64,000 nucleotides of DNA from Wolfiporia cocos (GCA_029448655.1 JACCLO010000005.1:1798001-1862000), one strand, 5' to 3'. Counted from the first letter of the stretch, positions 1 through 13,400 are shown. Numbers and translations are program-made. The notes: generated by a model not told the origin, from the sequence alone.

Positions 1-715
1 GACACAATCGCACCGCAATAGACCCGTATCATGAAGGTCATGAGGGTGCTGAGGGTTCTTCCCAGATCGTGCGACCAGCTACGGTCACTAGTGCGCGTTT
101 CGACTGAGAAGGTGGACACTGTCACAATGGTTGGGAACGCATGCAACACTGTTTGTCGAATTGAATCTGTCCATTAGACGTGAGCAACACCACGCTTGCA
201 GATTCACGTGGACTATCCTGCGATCACCTTCATCAGGGCATACCTTTGTGCGGAGCGGACAGAGTCGCGCTGCTCAACTCAATTTTGGATCCTTCGAGAT
301 CAAGCTTCAAGGTGCACATGGCTGTCTTTGAATGGGTCTCATCCAAATGCACATGCGGAGCATCGTGACATACAAACGCAAACGTACACTGGCCTGAGAA
401 TCGAGCCGCATCTATCCCATGTAAGCTGAGAAACTGTCACAACATAGGTCACGCCAGCGGATGGATCAACATGCATATGCAAATGTCAGAAGCAAGGCAA
501 CGGGATCATGACATCAAGAAGCCAATCAAAGTAATAATTATAAATCCGACATAAAACACAATTGTCCGTGGCATAGCTCAAAACTATTCGAGATGTCAAA
601 GCATCGCCATCGAAACCTACGTCATTCGGTAAATTATTGCATCAGAGATGTTGCAACACTAGTGGTAAGAGATGATGTAACACAGGCTGTGGATCTCACC
701 TAGCGAAAAGAGCCC
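1..715. other. No gene seen (3' flank of glutaminase gene)
   Basis: Only short, unconvincing reading frames occur here. The stretch is AT-richer than the coding regions and lies downstream of the glutaminase stop codon, so it may hold that gene's 3' UTR and an intergenic spacer. Nothing else is recognised. Confidence 0.6.
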
Positions 716-3700
716 TCATGCGGAGCTGAGAGCTGCAAAGCAAGTTGCTGCTGTGAAGCCAAGAAGCCAGCGTGCGGCTTGAATAGGGGAAGCAGAGGAA
801 GACTTCGAGGCAGGTGTGGTGCTGTTTCCGCCACCCGATCCGTTGTTACCACCCGACCCTGGTCCAGATGTGTTGCTCGATGGCCCTGTGGATGTATTGG
901 GAGGTGATAGGGTCAACTGTCAAGAAGTTAAGATTATCCTGTTTACACCCTACAATATTGCACCACGTACCAAGGCTAAATGAGCGCCCACAACGGGTCG
1001 CGCTTTGAAGCACACACTCGACGAACATTCAGTGTCGCCATCTGTTGTATCGTACCAATCTCCAAAGGGCTCGTTATTCTGTTGCCCGGACGCATATGTG
1101 TTGACCATGTTGACCATGACAGTTTGCAATGACGTGTCTGTGACGGTAGCCGCAGTCCATATTTCCCAGCCTGCAGTATGTCAATTAGCCTCTAGCTGTA
1201 ATGTGCGACGTGAGCGCAACAAACCCGTGAACGTATAGCTATGCCTAGATGGAGGACTTCAGATCGCAGGAAGTAGATATCAACAACTGCCAGCATACCG
1301 TGTGTCGAGAGGAATTCCCCACTGGACTGCTCGGTTGATGAGCTCATGGTACTGACTATTGCACAAATTAGGACTCACGGTCACCAGACTTCTCCTTATA
1401 CCATGATGTCTCTGAACCAGTTCAGTAAGCTCTCGTCAGTATTTGCTACGGAAGCTAAGCACTATACGCACGCAAGTTGTATACTGATTCCGGTATTATG
1501 TTCGTTTTCAACAGCTTATCGGCATACATATTATACGTGAGACCCCAGCTGCGGTGTTGCCAAGATCAACAAGGTTCAGAATTTAAGAGGAACATATAAA
1601 CCTGGAGTCGTTGCCATACTATTGATAGATTGTTGAATCAGTATTCTGTACATCATGATTTGGACAATGCCATACCGCGAGCGTGAGATGCAATCCACCT
1701 GGTGCCATGGCCAAGGACTGCCATTTTTCGACATATTGGTATGCTGTTGTCTGTATAGAATCATTTCATTGATCCCGTCTCGCGAGAGCTGAGGTCGGGA
1801 CACACGTTGTAGCTTGAACCAGTGGTGTTATCTCCATTCGTGAATGACATCTCAGACATCGCCTTGATACCAATGATGCCTTTGATTGCCAGGTTGGTCT
1901 GGTTAGCCAAGGGGCCGGCAATTGCATCGCTATCGAGTTGCAAAGACGGTGCTAATGTGTTAGCTTGGAGGTATTGAGCCCATTGATTGAGGAGGTTGTA
2001 CTGTTCACCATGTAGAGGTTACCGTCAGTTCAATCGCCCCAACGCAACGATAGCGCCTCATAGACGACGCACATAGCTGTGGATGAGCGATGTGTCATTC
2101 GACCACTGCGTATAGCTGAGTGTCATAATGAGCATGTTACCGCTTTCTGTTTGCCATCAGCAAAGCAGCGATCTCATGCGGAGAGATACTTGCCTTCCAC
2201 GGGCATATCGGTGTCGTTACCTGAAGCATGAATTAGCTACAAACACGAAAGAGAAAGAGCCAAAAATACCGTTAGGATACCCAGTCGCTTTAGGATACTG
2301 AGGTCCTGCACATTCTGGATGAGTCAAGACATTACGCGCGAGGATTTGATGAGCATTCACCCAAGTCATGACATGCCCATTTATTGGAGTACAGTCCAGC
2401 GGCTTGGTATTCGAGGAGAGGCAGCAACAAGGCCTTCCCGATCAAAGGGTTGGTATATAGGAACAAAGGCCACGCTGAGAAGATATTGTCCACAGTGCTG
2501 ATGTACTTCAGAGTATGCGTGAGTTGACTTGAAGTAGACAGATGTGACTACAGGTACTCACACCCGAGCTAGAAATCTCTAGAATTAGGAGCAGTGATCG
2601 ATTAGCCGTGCTTGTTCGATATCTCCTTGCCAAGGCTGCGAAAACACATACCTTTAAGGAACGCAGTAACATCCGACGTGTTGTACGAGCCATTGCTATC
2701 CTTCGAGATTGTTATCTCGATACCACCAAAAGCCTGCCGTATGGACAACAAGACAATAGAGTGGTAGTTGATCGGCATTGAACTCTGGGATGAATCAGTG
2801 AGGACCTTCGTGTCGAAAGCCTTCGCTCGCATGACTGCGTTGCTGTAATCTCCAAGGAATGTGGCGATCTATTGGATATTATAAACACGCAATAGGGCCA
2901 ATGCTCAATAGACACTTGCATACCGCGTCATCAATCGTAGCATAACGGCTCCAGAAGTAGGAACTCCGGTGTTGCACGGCACCGCCCGCAGTAATGTATT
3001 CAACTGCGGGATCTCGAGCGAATCCAATGGAGATGACTACTGGCTCAGATAGTGAGGAGATGTTTCCGAGATCGTGGGCGAACGCGAACACAGGCCAATC
3101 GTCAGAAATGCCTCGGAAGTTAGTATCAGACGTGTTGGTCAACGTGCTATGATTGATGAACTGTGCGCGGACGACAATGTCCTGGCCGACTTGGTATGTG
3201 GTACCTGGCGTCTGTGCAGTGTCAGAGGAGACAACCTACATCACAGCGTGATTCCTCACATTGAGAACACTGTAGTAGGAAGCGCCCTCTGATACCATCG
3301 CAGCTCATTGAGTAAAGCTCACGATAACAACTATAAGATCAGCTCACGTTGCATGCGGTTATTGATGTCTCCAAACAGGGTCTGATTCTCCAGTTGGGAT
3401 ATATGGGTGATCACATTTCCTGTTGTCGTGGTTGTCCAGTTGATCGTCATGCTATCGTCTGCTGACAGCCATTCTCCGCTTATGTCGGTATACAATTGTA
3501 CGGAATGAGATTTGCCGTCATTCGGCACAGCAGTCAATGCCACATAAGAAAACGGAAGCGACAGGTTAACTAGATCGCCGGGCTTGTGAGGATGCAATAG
3601 ATGAGCCCTGGGAACTCTCAACATATTTGAGGCAGCCTTACCTCGATCGGGCTCAGAAATTGAACTGTCAGGTCGACGGGCCCAGCAGTCATGCTGAAGG

Positions 3701-4134
3701 TGCTTTGGGTGGAAGTGATCTTGATTTTGACCGTTAAAGTGTCGTAGAACAGAGATCGATGGTCCAGCGTACCGTCAAGTCTGTTTGCACAGCCTTGGCA
3801 AACGTCGTGCTGGGCACGCTGGGAACTCCCAAGAAGTTGTAGGACGTTCCATCAACATTAATGAACCCTGCCCATCCCAGAATCTACGATTGCAATAGGT
3901 TTCAACGCATGAAAAATGAGACTTCCACACCGTACTGACAGTACCAGTCCAGAAATTTGGCCAACCGGCATTCAACGCGGCACCACTGCCTTGCGGAAGC
4001 CATGCAGATAGATACGGCGAACGGACTGCTAGAGGCACAGCAGCAGGGTTAAACGGCGTGGCGGTCCATGTAACAGCAGCATTTGAAGTCGCTATAGCAG
4101 CCGCGAGCAACAGCAACGCGGAGAGTCCTTGCAT
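716..4134 (-). CDS. Secreted GtaA-type glutaminase with a GPI-like tail
   Basis: Predicted extracellular enzyme of the glutaminase A family (DUF5127/DUF4965/DUF1793), expected to release ammonia from glutamine. The model has 21 exons and 760 residues: 4134-3940, 3883-3773, 3719-3642, 3582-3348, 3288-3260, 3211-2924, 2868-2652, 2578-2562, 2505-2361, 2305-2270, 2220-2194, 2146-2073, 2000-1806, 1750-1676, 1618-1602, 1548-1485, 1409-1379, 1326-1299, 1244-1225, 1170-971, 916-716. Family landmarks are a signal peptide (MQGLSALLLLAAAIA), FRGISDDWPVFAFAHDLG, MPVEESGNMLIMTLSYTQW and the WEIWTAATVTD/ARPVVGAHLAL ending. Beyond the usual end lies a Ser/Thr/Gly-rich linker and a hydrophobic C-terminus (WLLGFTAATCFAALSSA), which suggests GPI anchoring. 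The intron 2147-2193 starts with GC (GCAAGT). Family assignment is firm; the small 17-36 nt exons are the least certain part. Confidence 0.87.
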
Positions 4135-5803
4135 CGTCAGAGTGCGGCCAGAGAAATGAGAAGAGAGAGAAGTGGTGGAGGACTATAAGCCGGGTCCCAT
4201 GCATTGATTTTTCCTCTCTAACGTGATCGGGGGGGGGGCAGCTACAGTTCGTTTGACAGATGGTAACGCAAATGAAGCACAGCCGCAAGATGGCACCAGT
4301 ACGCTCGTCGGTTGAGAGCATGATTCCAGTATCTTGTGCGGCACGTCTGCTGATCTCGAAGTCTGCATGGCCTGAACACTGGTCCCCAAAGATAACTGCA
4401 CTAGCACAGCAGTCTTTAGGGAGGAGCAGTATACATGAATAATCATGATGGGGTCCGCGCATGTCAATGCTTCCATCGCTATCATTGATTTGATACGGAT
4501 GTCACGGACCCAAGACCATCCTCAGATGACATGCACCCTGATATTCCATCATCGCCGCTGAGCGCTGATGCGCAGTCACCCAGCCAGGTAAACTATTGTT
4601 CTGGAGGGCAGTGGCAGGCCAGTAGTAGTGGTCATGCACCGCGATGCATCTACTTGCTAGAAGTGGGCCAGATATTCAACAGTTGCCGAGCAATTCGACA
4701 CATAATCTGAAATTTGAATAGAGAGTATTTGCTGGGACCAGTGCGAGGAGAAGTGGAGCATAGTGCGAGGGCCATGGTCCTGTGTACTAGTAGCATAGGC
4801 GCTGTGAGGTGCCGACTATCGACACCGCGACAGTAATATGATAGCATTGTGGCTGCCCCCTAACACCACTTGCTCAAAGTTCGAGCAAGTGGAGCTGCAG
4901 TTCGAGCGAAGTCCTATGACCTAGCTAGGTCCCAGCAACTAATGCTGCAAGATTTGCTGCGCATTAATTCGGTGTGGGTCGCCATTTAAACTGAAGCAGA
5001 TGATTGAAACGCGCTGTCACGAGTTGGCATTTCTGACTTGGTTTATCACCTTGGCAGTAAACCCTAATAAACCCAGATTGGCGCCCACCCGCGCTCCCGC
5101 TCGCTCGAGCGAGCGCTAGAATGCCTATTGAGTCTGCCACACGCGCCACATTCAATGCCACAGTCACTGCGAGGCTATCTGCTCCACTCCCTGGCACGCA
5201 ACGTCGGTTGGTATTTTGGCCTGGCCTCTGCACCGCACCCACTATATTGTAAGATGTTGAAAGAAAAGAATATAATGGCGCGCACGTGGGGCCACGCGAG
5301 AGGGACGCCCGGCACGACGCGGCAGGCGCGAGCGCCGGCGCTAGTCCCCTTCGGGCGGTAAACCGTCGGAGCTAAGTTGACTTTTGATGACTCGCGGTTC
5401 GGCTCAGATCTCAATCGGTTCGCGCAAGACATGCATTCGGTTCCTCCAATGCATTTCTTACCCGCATTCTTTGTGTGGACAGTCTGCCGGCTTCAGCTTG
5501 TCCTCCGCAAGCTTACGCTTTACTTGGCGTCATCTTAGCCACTCTCTAGTCCATAGCAACGGCAGTCTTAGATCGACGCCCAAAGAAGGCCTCGCTTGTA
5601 CTTGGTTGCCGACGGCTGTCGCCTGAATTATTACACTGAGTGGCGTCTGATCTTAAGAACTGCCACTCTCACAGAATGCTCCCACTGGCTTAGCCTCCAC
5701 CATACAGTGCCACCCTGTTCTGTCCATGGTAGACAGGTCGTGTTTGCCCACCTGATCTCTCCCAGCCCTACGCTCTTTCGATCAACAGTCAGCTCCCGTC
5801 GCC
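4135..5803. other. Intergenic, no gene recognised
   Basis: This covers the promoter side of the glutaminase gene and the promoter side of the small gene at 5804. Reading frames here are short and carry no recognisable motif. A run of ten G residues lies near 4228-4237 and a small hairpin at 4866-4892. Confidence 0.55.
4866..4892. repeat. Short perfect hairpin
   Basis: CCACTTGCTC is followed seven bases later by its exact reverse complement GAGCAAGTGG. It lies about 730 bp upstream of the glutaminase start. Function unknown; a chance palindrome is possible. Confidence 0.5.
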
Positions 5804-6010
5804 ATGACCTCCGGATCCGCACCGTTCTCCTCTGCGTCGCCAAACGCGTTCGCAATGTTCGCGACCTCGCAGTCGCCCCGGGAGTCGTACAACATGTACG
5901 GAGATCTGCTGAAGGTGCTCGGCTTCTCGACTAGTCACTCCGATCTTCGGGAGAGGAGCGACAGTGCCTCCTCAACGTCAAGCAAGTGGAGGAGGATGTT
6001 TGGGCTGTAA
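5804..6010 (+). CDS. Small protein, 68 aa, family with the gene at 22208-22450
   Basis: Single-exon frame of 68 residues with a good start context (gtcgccATGacc). I do not recognise a described family. Support for it being real comes from a second copy in this window: both proteins share PFSS, then P-[NH]-A-x-x-x-FATSQ-x-PRE, then Y-x-[DE]-L about seven residues on, a Ser-rich middle, and a basic-aromatic end (KWRRMFGL here, GFRKLFRM there). There is no signal peptide or membrane segment. The Ser-rich middle and the basic tail suggest a soluble, possibly regulated protein, but that is inference. The stop codon overlaps a splice-donor-like sequence (CT|GTAAGG), so a longer spliced form is possible. 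Not in an operon; neighbours are more than 1.6 kb away. Confidence 0.75.
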   Translation: MTSGSAPFSSASPNAFAMFATSQSPRESYNMYGDLLKVLGFSTSHSDLRERSDSASSTSSKWRRMFGL

Positions 6011-8624
6011 GGTGGACCGTCTTAAAGACGTCGCCTATCTGCGATCATCGCAGCCCCGCAAATAGAACCCTTAGGTCTTCTATACATCGCGCTCAACTTG
6101 CGCCTCACTACACACTCCCTATGCTCACTCTCTCTTGCACTCCGCTCTTTGTATCACACTATGCCGACCTATTGACACTCACTTCGGTACCCGGGAAAGA
6201 CGACACACGCACCGGTATACATGCACCCGTCTCTTTCAATGGTGCAGACCGTTGGCGTTTGTCTTGCTTCGGGGCGGTACTTGATAAACGAGGTGAGTAT
6301 GTGGCGAAGCCGTACTTCGTCTCGAAGCTGACATACTGTATTTCTACGAGGCAAATCGTAGGTGGTATCGTCGCGCTATATTACACTTGAACGTGTCGCA
6401 CTCTGCATAACATGCGGCCGTATGCGTACATTAGATCATACTGTCGGCCATATCGACTTGCCCTCTACCCTTATTCCTATTGTAACTCTTTCGTTCATCC
6501 GGACATTACTTGTTACCAACTTCCTCTCTTCGGCATATTAGATGTGCTTTGTCAGGCATTAAGATGCAACAGGCGTCTCAAATGGCTACCCCAAAACTCG
6601 AGACTTACAATCCGGAAGCCATTGACTGCATTGTCAGCGTTTCTATTTCTCGCCAACAAAACCCTCGCAGATTCTTATGTCTTGAGTCCTCTACATTCGG
6701 CTCCGGACTTTGTGCACATTTTGTGGCATGGGCGGCACTCGTCGACATCTTCAATGATTCCGCTGAAGGATCACCGCTAAGAGAGCGATCATTTCGGGCT
6801 GTTGCAAAAACAAGATCCTGTTTGTTAGACTGCTCCTCTGTTCCGGCAGTTATACAGGAATGTCGGATACCAGAGCATAGCTATATTCGACCGCTGTCCG
6901 ATGTGATTGTTTGGAGACAAGATAATGGGATTAGTCAATCAGGGTGGTACTCAGGCTCCTAGAACCAGCCGTCTATACGCGTTGGCTAAAAGTCAAATGA
7001 TGTTACCAATATGAACATGGCTTAGCCGAACAACAAACGAGGAAGTGCACGTTATCCAGAGCGGCTGGTTCTAGGAGCCTGAGTGGTAACAGGATGCGAC
7101 GTGACTGCGTTCAAGTACTAATAGTAATTGGCAGCTGCAGGAAAACATGAACGGCAACGCTTTCACTGTGTAAACATGTACAGTACATTCAACGCTGTGT
7201 GACATGTGTGAATAGCCGGGCTCATGACAGAACATGGTTTAGCATAAGTCCGAGGCTGCAGAAGATATTGCCGTCTCAAGGACCGATAGGTCACTGTTAG
7301 AGCTGACATGCGAAGAGCTTCAACGATGAGAATTCAACGTATTAACGTAACGCTTGCTCGCGAGACCGCTGTAGCTGCTCAACCACCCGGTGAGTAAGCG
7401 AACAGAAACTAGCCGTACTGTACGTACGTGCATATAGGCAACTATATTGGGAAGCGTGAATGCCATACACGCATTGTCCTCGGGCGCCAAAGACGGTATG
7501 CCGTACACATGTACTCGACGGCACTGAGCTATGGAAGCTGCAGCAAGCTTCGACCAGGCAGAAGCTTCAGCTCACATCGCGATCAACCCGCATGGACCGG
7601 CCAACAAGGATATCTTATCTGGGGATCGCAGACGGTGAAGCGGGGTCAAGGGTGCACTCGGCTGTTGTGGAAGCGGATACCTCACGGTTAGCGCTTGGAT
7701 ACCCGGGCAAGGACAAAGCGACAATAAGGGGCATACTGCGACTGTTGGCCTAAGCGTAAATTGACAGGACATGTCGTATATCAAAGTGGCTAGACAAACT
7801 CCGGCGTGAGTTTTTCATAGCTCGAGCCCTCAGCAAGGCGATCGATGCTCCTGGGATCCTGCTGCTCAGATGGGTATGAAACTGGAGATGCCGTCATCGT
7901 GCAGCGCTCATTAGTTAAAATCGCGGAACCGGTCAATTCTGCTTCCCGCAGCTCATCGCACGCACCGTGTACGCGAGATATCCGCAAAGGGAGGGGGACC
8001 TGAGGAAATACCGGTGACGTCGCTTATGGACCGTGGCAGCCATCTTATGTCTCGATGGGCGCACTGTTTAGAGGAATGATATTGCGTGAAACAAGCCGTA
8101 TGGCTGTCAACCATCGCCTCTGTGTTTCATGCGTTCTGGTACGGGAATTGGTAAATCGGAGTCAACGTTTGTTGCACTCACCGATGTGAAAATATTTGCA
8201 TGGCGATTATGGTCATAGAGCTCTGTCTAGTCGGACGTGAATCAATCGGGGAGTTCAATTGGAACCACATACTCTAAAACGACGAGAGAAACACCACTAC
8301 AGACATACATGTTGTACATTGATGGGCGTTAAGTTGACGCGGTGCACGTGCCACAGACAAATAGCCGTCAATAACGCGATCGACGCGACGCGTGGCAGTG
8401 CGTTATATGGGCGCTCAACTCGGCGCCGAAACAAGCTTCAGAGTCAATGAACCGCAAGGAGCTGCTACCCAGTCAGGCGGCAATACAATTCGTGATGATC
8501 GAGTTCCAAATCGCAGGCTTTGGATCGCCGCGCATTACTAGCATCAACATATGCATCAAGCAGAGCAGCGCAATACAATCATGAACACACGGTCAATTTG
8601 ACCTAATATGACCAGACGAACTCA
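6011..8624. other. Intergenic, no gene recognised apart from an inverted repeat
   Basis: It begins with the probable 3' UTR of the small gene. The longest frames (134-150 codons at 5986-6962) overlap one another in different frames and show no domain or splice pattern. A 23-bp inverted repeat lies at 6949-7084. The rest shows nothing I can support. Confidence 0.5.
6949..7084. repeat. 23-bp perfect inverted repeat around 90 bp
   Basis: The left arm 6949-6971 begins ACTCAGGCTCCTAGAACC; the right arm 7062-7084 is its exact reverse complement. The spacer is 90 bp and has no coding potential. The size and perfect ends resemble a tiny inverted-repeat transposon (MITE) or a stable hairpin. I could not define a convincing target-site duplication: both flanks carry GGT next to the arms but nothing longer. 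Confidence 0.6.
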
Positions 8625-10422
8625 TCAAACAGGCAGCCCAAGCCCCCTTCTGCACCCGTCCGTCAGATCCCACTGGTCCGTGTCCCCGGAGACGTCGAAC
8701 AGGTTCACGCCACGCATCCCTTGCTCGCGCGCAAACGCCGCCTTGAGCCCAAGCGACAGAGGATCGTCATACGTCACGACCTGCTCCGCGCCTTCAGAGC
8801 GCAGAAACGGCGTGCTGGAGCACGCGTCCCAATAGCGCTCGAACCCACTCCACCCCGCATACAAACTCTGCAGCTCCCCGCCCGGTATCTCCACGCGCGT
8901 CGGCGGCGCACCTAAGTCCGTCCCGTTGCCCGCACCCGCACCGCCCGCGCCGTCCGTGCCGTTCGCCCCGAGCGGTGCATACTGCAGGACGCCCTGCGCG
9001 ACGAGCCCGCGGAACTGCACCTGCCCGGCGTCCGTGCTGCCGTCCTCGCTCGTCGCGTAGATCTGCGCGCCCGCGAGGGGCGCGCGCGTGCGCAGGCGCG
9101 TCGCGTCCGAGCGCGAGACGTACCCGTACGAGGGCACGCCGAGCACGAGCTGCGCCGCGGGGACGCCCGCCGCGGTCCACGCGGCGAGTGCGGCGGCCGC
9201 GTTCTGCGCGGGCTGTGTCGAGTTCCCGCACGCGTCGTCGAGCGGCGCGTTCGGGCCCGGCGCGGCGGATGCTGTGGGGGGAGAAGGGGCGGCGTCAGCA
9301 CGGTGCACGGGCGGGGCGGGCGGACGCACGCACAGCCGAACGCGTCGTAGTTCATGATCAGCACCCAGTCGAGCACGGCCGCGAACGCGGACACGTTGTG
9401 CGCGGGCGCGCCTTGCGTGTCTGCGAACGGCGCGGTCTGCGCCGCGGCGCTGAGCGCCGCGCCCTGCGGGAGCGCCGCGCGCAGCTGCTGCAGGAACGCG
9501 AGGAAGTTCGCCGTGTCGCGCGGGTCGACGGCGTTGCCCGTGTCCCCGGCCTGCCCCGGGTACTCCCAGTCGATGTCTATCCCATCGAGCCCGTACTGCT
9601 CGTACGTCGCGAGGATGTTCTGCACGAACGTCTGCCTGCTCGCGTCGTCCGCCACGGCGGGGGAGAAGTACCTGTCCGCCGCTCGCCGTCAGTCGCGCAT
9701 TTATTCGCAGCCGCGCAGCGCACACGCGCGGGGAGACGATGGGGGACTCACTGGCTCCCGGTCCACCCGCCGACGCTCAGCTTCACCTTCGTCCCCGCGC
9801 GGTGCGCGGCGTCGACGAGGCGCGCGAGCAGGCCGCCGCCGTCCGCGGAGCCGTCCCACGTGAGGTTGTACTGCGCGTCCGGCACCGCGAACGCGTAGTC
9901 GATCCAGTCGAAGCGCGCAAAGTCGATCTTCTCGGGCGGGTACGCCGGCGCGGCCCAGTCGGGGTAGTACGCCATCATCTGCGGGCGCGGCGCCGGCGTT
10001 GGCGTCGCGAAGGAGAGCGAGGTCGAGGTCGAGGTGGGGGCAGACGAGGAGGAGGCGGGAGTGGAGGAGGAAGAGAGGGATGGAGGGGCCTGAGTGGCAC
10101 TGGTGCTCGAGGGCTCGCCGCTGGTAGTGGGTGCCTGGCTGGCGGCTGAGGCCTGGCTGGGGCTCGTCGCAGAGGGCTGCGCGGGCGGAAGGCCGTTGAT
10201 CTGTATTGGCACGCCACCAGGTAGCATGAAGATTCCGTCCGGCGTGCCCGGGGAGACAGCCGGCGACGCACTCGCCGGCGCGGTTTGCACTACGGTCGAT
10301 GTAAGCGTCTCGGTGACGACCATGCCCTCCTGCGCGTGCTCGAGGTCCCACGGCGCGCAGGAGACGAGGAGGGGCATCGCGGCGAGCGCGAGGGGGATCG
10401 GGCGCGCGGCGAGCGATCGCAT
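8625..10422 (-). CDS. GH18 chitinase, secreted
   Basis: Glycoside hydrolase family 18 endochitinase acting on fungal or other chitin outside the cell or in the wall. Exons are 10422-9752, 9671-9334 and 9271-8625, giving about 551 residues; the introns are 80 and 62 nt. The start at 10422 gives a signal peptide (MRSLAARPIPLALAAMPLL). A Ser/Thr-rich linker of about 100 residues follows, then the catalytic barrel beginning MMAYYPDW. The catalytic DxxDxDxE motif is intact (DGIDIDWEYPG), with KLSVGGWTGS before it and the MNYD substrate strand after it (MNYDAFG). The barrel-closing region GVNLFDVSGDTDQW is present. An upstream in-frame ATG at 10521 exists but would bury the signal peptide. Coding is very GC-rich at third positions. 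Family certain; endo or exo mode not determinable. Confidence 0.92.
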
Positions 10423-13400
10423 CTCGGCTGTGGCTGGGACGGAGCGAGGGCCAAGAGCTCGCGAGAGAAAATGGGTGGACAGGTGACAGCGAATGGAACA
10501 GAGAGCGACGGAGGACAGCACGGGGGCTAGGAAAGAGCACGGCGGCTAGGAAAGAGGGGACAAGCAATGGACCGCCAGGGTGAGAGAAAGAGAGAAAGGA
10601 GGGTGGCTGGACTGAGCGACGCCACGGATAGGGCTGGCCGTTGAGCGTGGGTCTGCAGAGAATGTATTAGGATTCAGACTGGATGGACGCAGGCGAGACC
10701 ATGCAGAGCCCCATCTGCACAGGGGGTGGCGGCATTGGCACGGGATCTCGGGGGCCCACGTAGGGTCGCGTCGAGACCGCCCAGGGCTGCCCAGGGCTTG
10801 TGTGGTACGGCTCACGATGCGATCTCGTTGTCTTAGCCCACTGGTCGGTCGATCGCCCAGCGCGATGCGCGATCCGATCCCGATCGCGTCGATATCGACC
10901 AGTGCGGCAGGCACCGCGGAGATGAAGGGCTCACCTTTTATGCGAACACATGCACCCAAAGGATTGAGGGGAAGCGACCCGGGACAGGCATCTTGAAAGG
11001 CACGTCTGAGCACCACCGCCGAAGAGGGGTTTGTGCGATGTCAGAATTGGTTTTCGCTTGGGAACTCTCAGGGGCCTGGAGCGCCACCGCACAGTTGCGA
11101 GGCTGGCACTTGATTCGTGTTCGCGGTTTGTCCTAACAAAATACTGATTGTGCCTTCGAGTTAACTGCGGGCTGGAAAATACCCAGGCTATGAGACTAAC
11201 CCCATACACATCACCACTCGAGACCCGAGTTGGCCGCGTAACGAGGGACGTTTCAAAGGGACAATATGTCGATTAAATCAATCGCACGATATTCTGTGCC
11301 TGCGACGGAGACGAGTAAGCGGAGCAAGAGTGTTCGGGCAATCGGACAATCAATCATTCCCAGCGACGGAACAAACGTACAGACAGCCCCAAGCTGCCCG
11401 ACGGAGGAAGAGGGGTAGAGAAGTAGGTAGGGACGCGCGCCGCAGGGGCAGGCTCAGGGCCGCGCCGCCGCCCGCTTCAGCCCTGATCCTGATGTGCGGT
11501 ACAATCGTCAACGTGACCAGCTGTAAGCAGGCAAGCAAGGGAGCTGATGGCGGGGCCACATAGACCAATGCGAGAGCGTACCCTCCCGTCGATATCCTCA
11601 CTATTACGGCAGGCTCGACTGCGGGCAGAACGTCTGCTGATATCGACGCGCAACCGCATCACAGGATGAACATCCCCGGAATCTGCAGGACGGCCGGTAG
11701 CGCATATACCGGCCGCGCGTGTGGCGGCGCCGGCGCCACCGTCCGACTGAGCGCGACGCAGCAAGTAAGCGCACGATGCCGGCAGGCCTGGTTCGCGGTG
11801 CCGGCGCCGCCGTCACTGTGCCCGTCGCGGAGATGGATCGTCGATGCTCCATCGCAAGTGCGCACGTCGCAGCCTATGGCGCACGCGCGGGCGCTCTAGC
11901 CCGAGCTACAGCGAGCACACAGTACTTGGCGACGAGCGTGGCCGCGTTGATTTCCCCGCATGCGCAGGCTGCCTTCGCGGCGGGGTCGAGACCGCGCAGC
12001 TAGCCGTGCACGTCGGTCGATCGTCACGCGTCAAAGCCGATCGTGGCTCGCTTGCCCCGCTGCCTCGATCGGGCGATGCGCCGCTGTCCGCGCTGTCCGC
12101 GGTGGCCGCTGTATTTGGCCGCATTTGGCAGCGCACGCAGGCTGATGCGCCTGCGCATATATGGGCAAGACGGCGACGCCCTGAACGAAACTCCCGTTAT
12201 CAGTCCGAGATGCGCGTCGGGAGTTTGATCAGCGAACGTGCGTGCGTGAGCTAAGACGTGAATGGATGAAGGGGATCTCTGACAGACTCGTCTGTATTGA
12301 TACGTCTAGTGCGTCGTCGTCTCGTCTGCCTCGGGGGCCGAGCGGTATAGGATGGTCAGAAGGCGGGACGAAATCAATCAAAGGGTGGCATTGTGAGCAC
12401 CGTGGGTATCAGCCTTAGGGTCAGTGATAGGAGGGCCAAAGGCATCCCTGTTACCACATTGACTCGACGTCAAACAAGCAATTTGTAGTGGCCGAGATAT
12501 TACAGATACCCCTTCGATCGTGCAACGAGGCCAAGGACAGCTCTAGGATTCTCAATCAACCCTGCATGGCTGAGAGCAGCCCCGTCCAGATCAAGGGATA
12601 TTAACCTGTGTGGTCAGGCAATTTGTGACGAGGCCGCGCTGCTCTGCATTGTCCGACCTCGGCATCTTCTACGCTAGACTAGCACGCCCAAACATAGCAC
12701 TGCGACGAGAGATCGCAGCGGTCTTCGCGACCCGCAGAAGCCATCCCAAGCCTGATACTGCGTCCCTGTGCGCCGAGCTGGCGACCCTGAGTCCCCGATC
12801 CAGCCGGGCGCCACCATAGCCAGCCGCTAGTCCCAAAAGAAGCCAAATGCATGTGCGCGTCGTCGAGGCACGATCTGAGTCAGCGCCGCGAGCGACGGGG
12901 AGCATACGAGGGCGGGCTTCGATTGCTCGTGGCATCGGGCAGAATGCGGGGCAGAGCGGCTGCAATTAGGAGAGGAATACGAGGGATGATCGATGGTGTC
13001 TGATGGCGCTAGTGGCCAAGTGAAACACAGGGATCCCGACGCGGAGGTGCGATCGGATTGGCAGCATTGGCAGGGCCATGCTCCGGTATGCGACTAGTGG
13101 CCCGCCGCGCCTGCCGCCCGTGACAAAGTGCGCTCTGATTAATGCGACGCACCGACGCGCGGCAGCCGGGTGACTCAGCGCGAGCGGGCGGATGCACGCC
13201 GGCGTCACGGGCAGTCGGCGGGCAGGCAGGTCGCGCAGAGAAGCACGCGTGACCGGACGGGCGAGCAAGCTCCGCACTACGGCCAGATATGGCTAGAGGC
13301 GCGGGGACCCACCGAGTGCCGGGCGTGATGGGCAGCACCAGCGCAGCGTGCGTCGCGGCGGGTGCGGCATTGACACGGTTCCAGGTCCCGGGCGCAGCGT

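Noticed and set aside
4228..4237. G-run as a quadruplex or slippage signal
   Set aside because: A single run of ten G residues without companion runs cannot by itself support a quadruplex call.
8975..9898. 307-codon plus-strand frame
   Set aside because: It is the antisense shadow of the GC-rich chitinase exons; the protein is a low-complexity Arg/Ala string with no domain.
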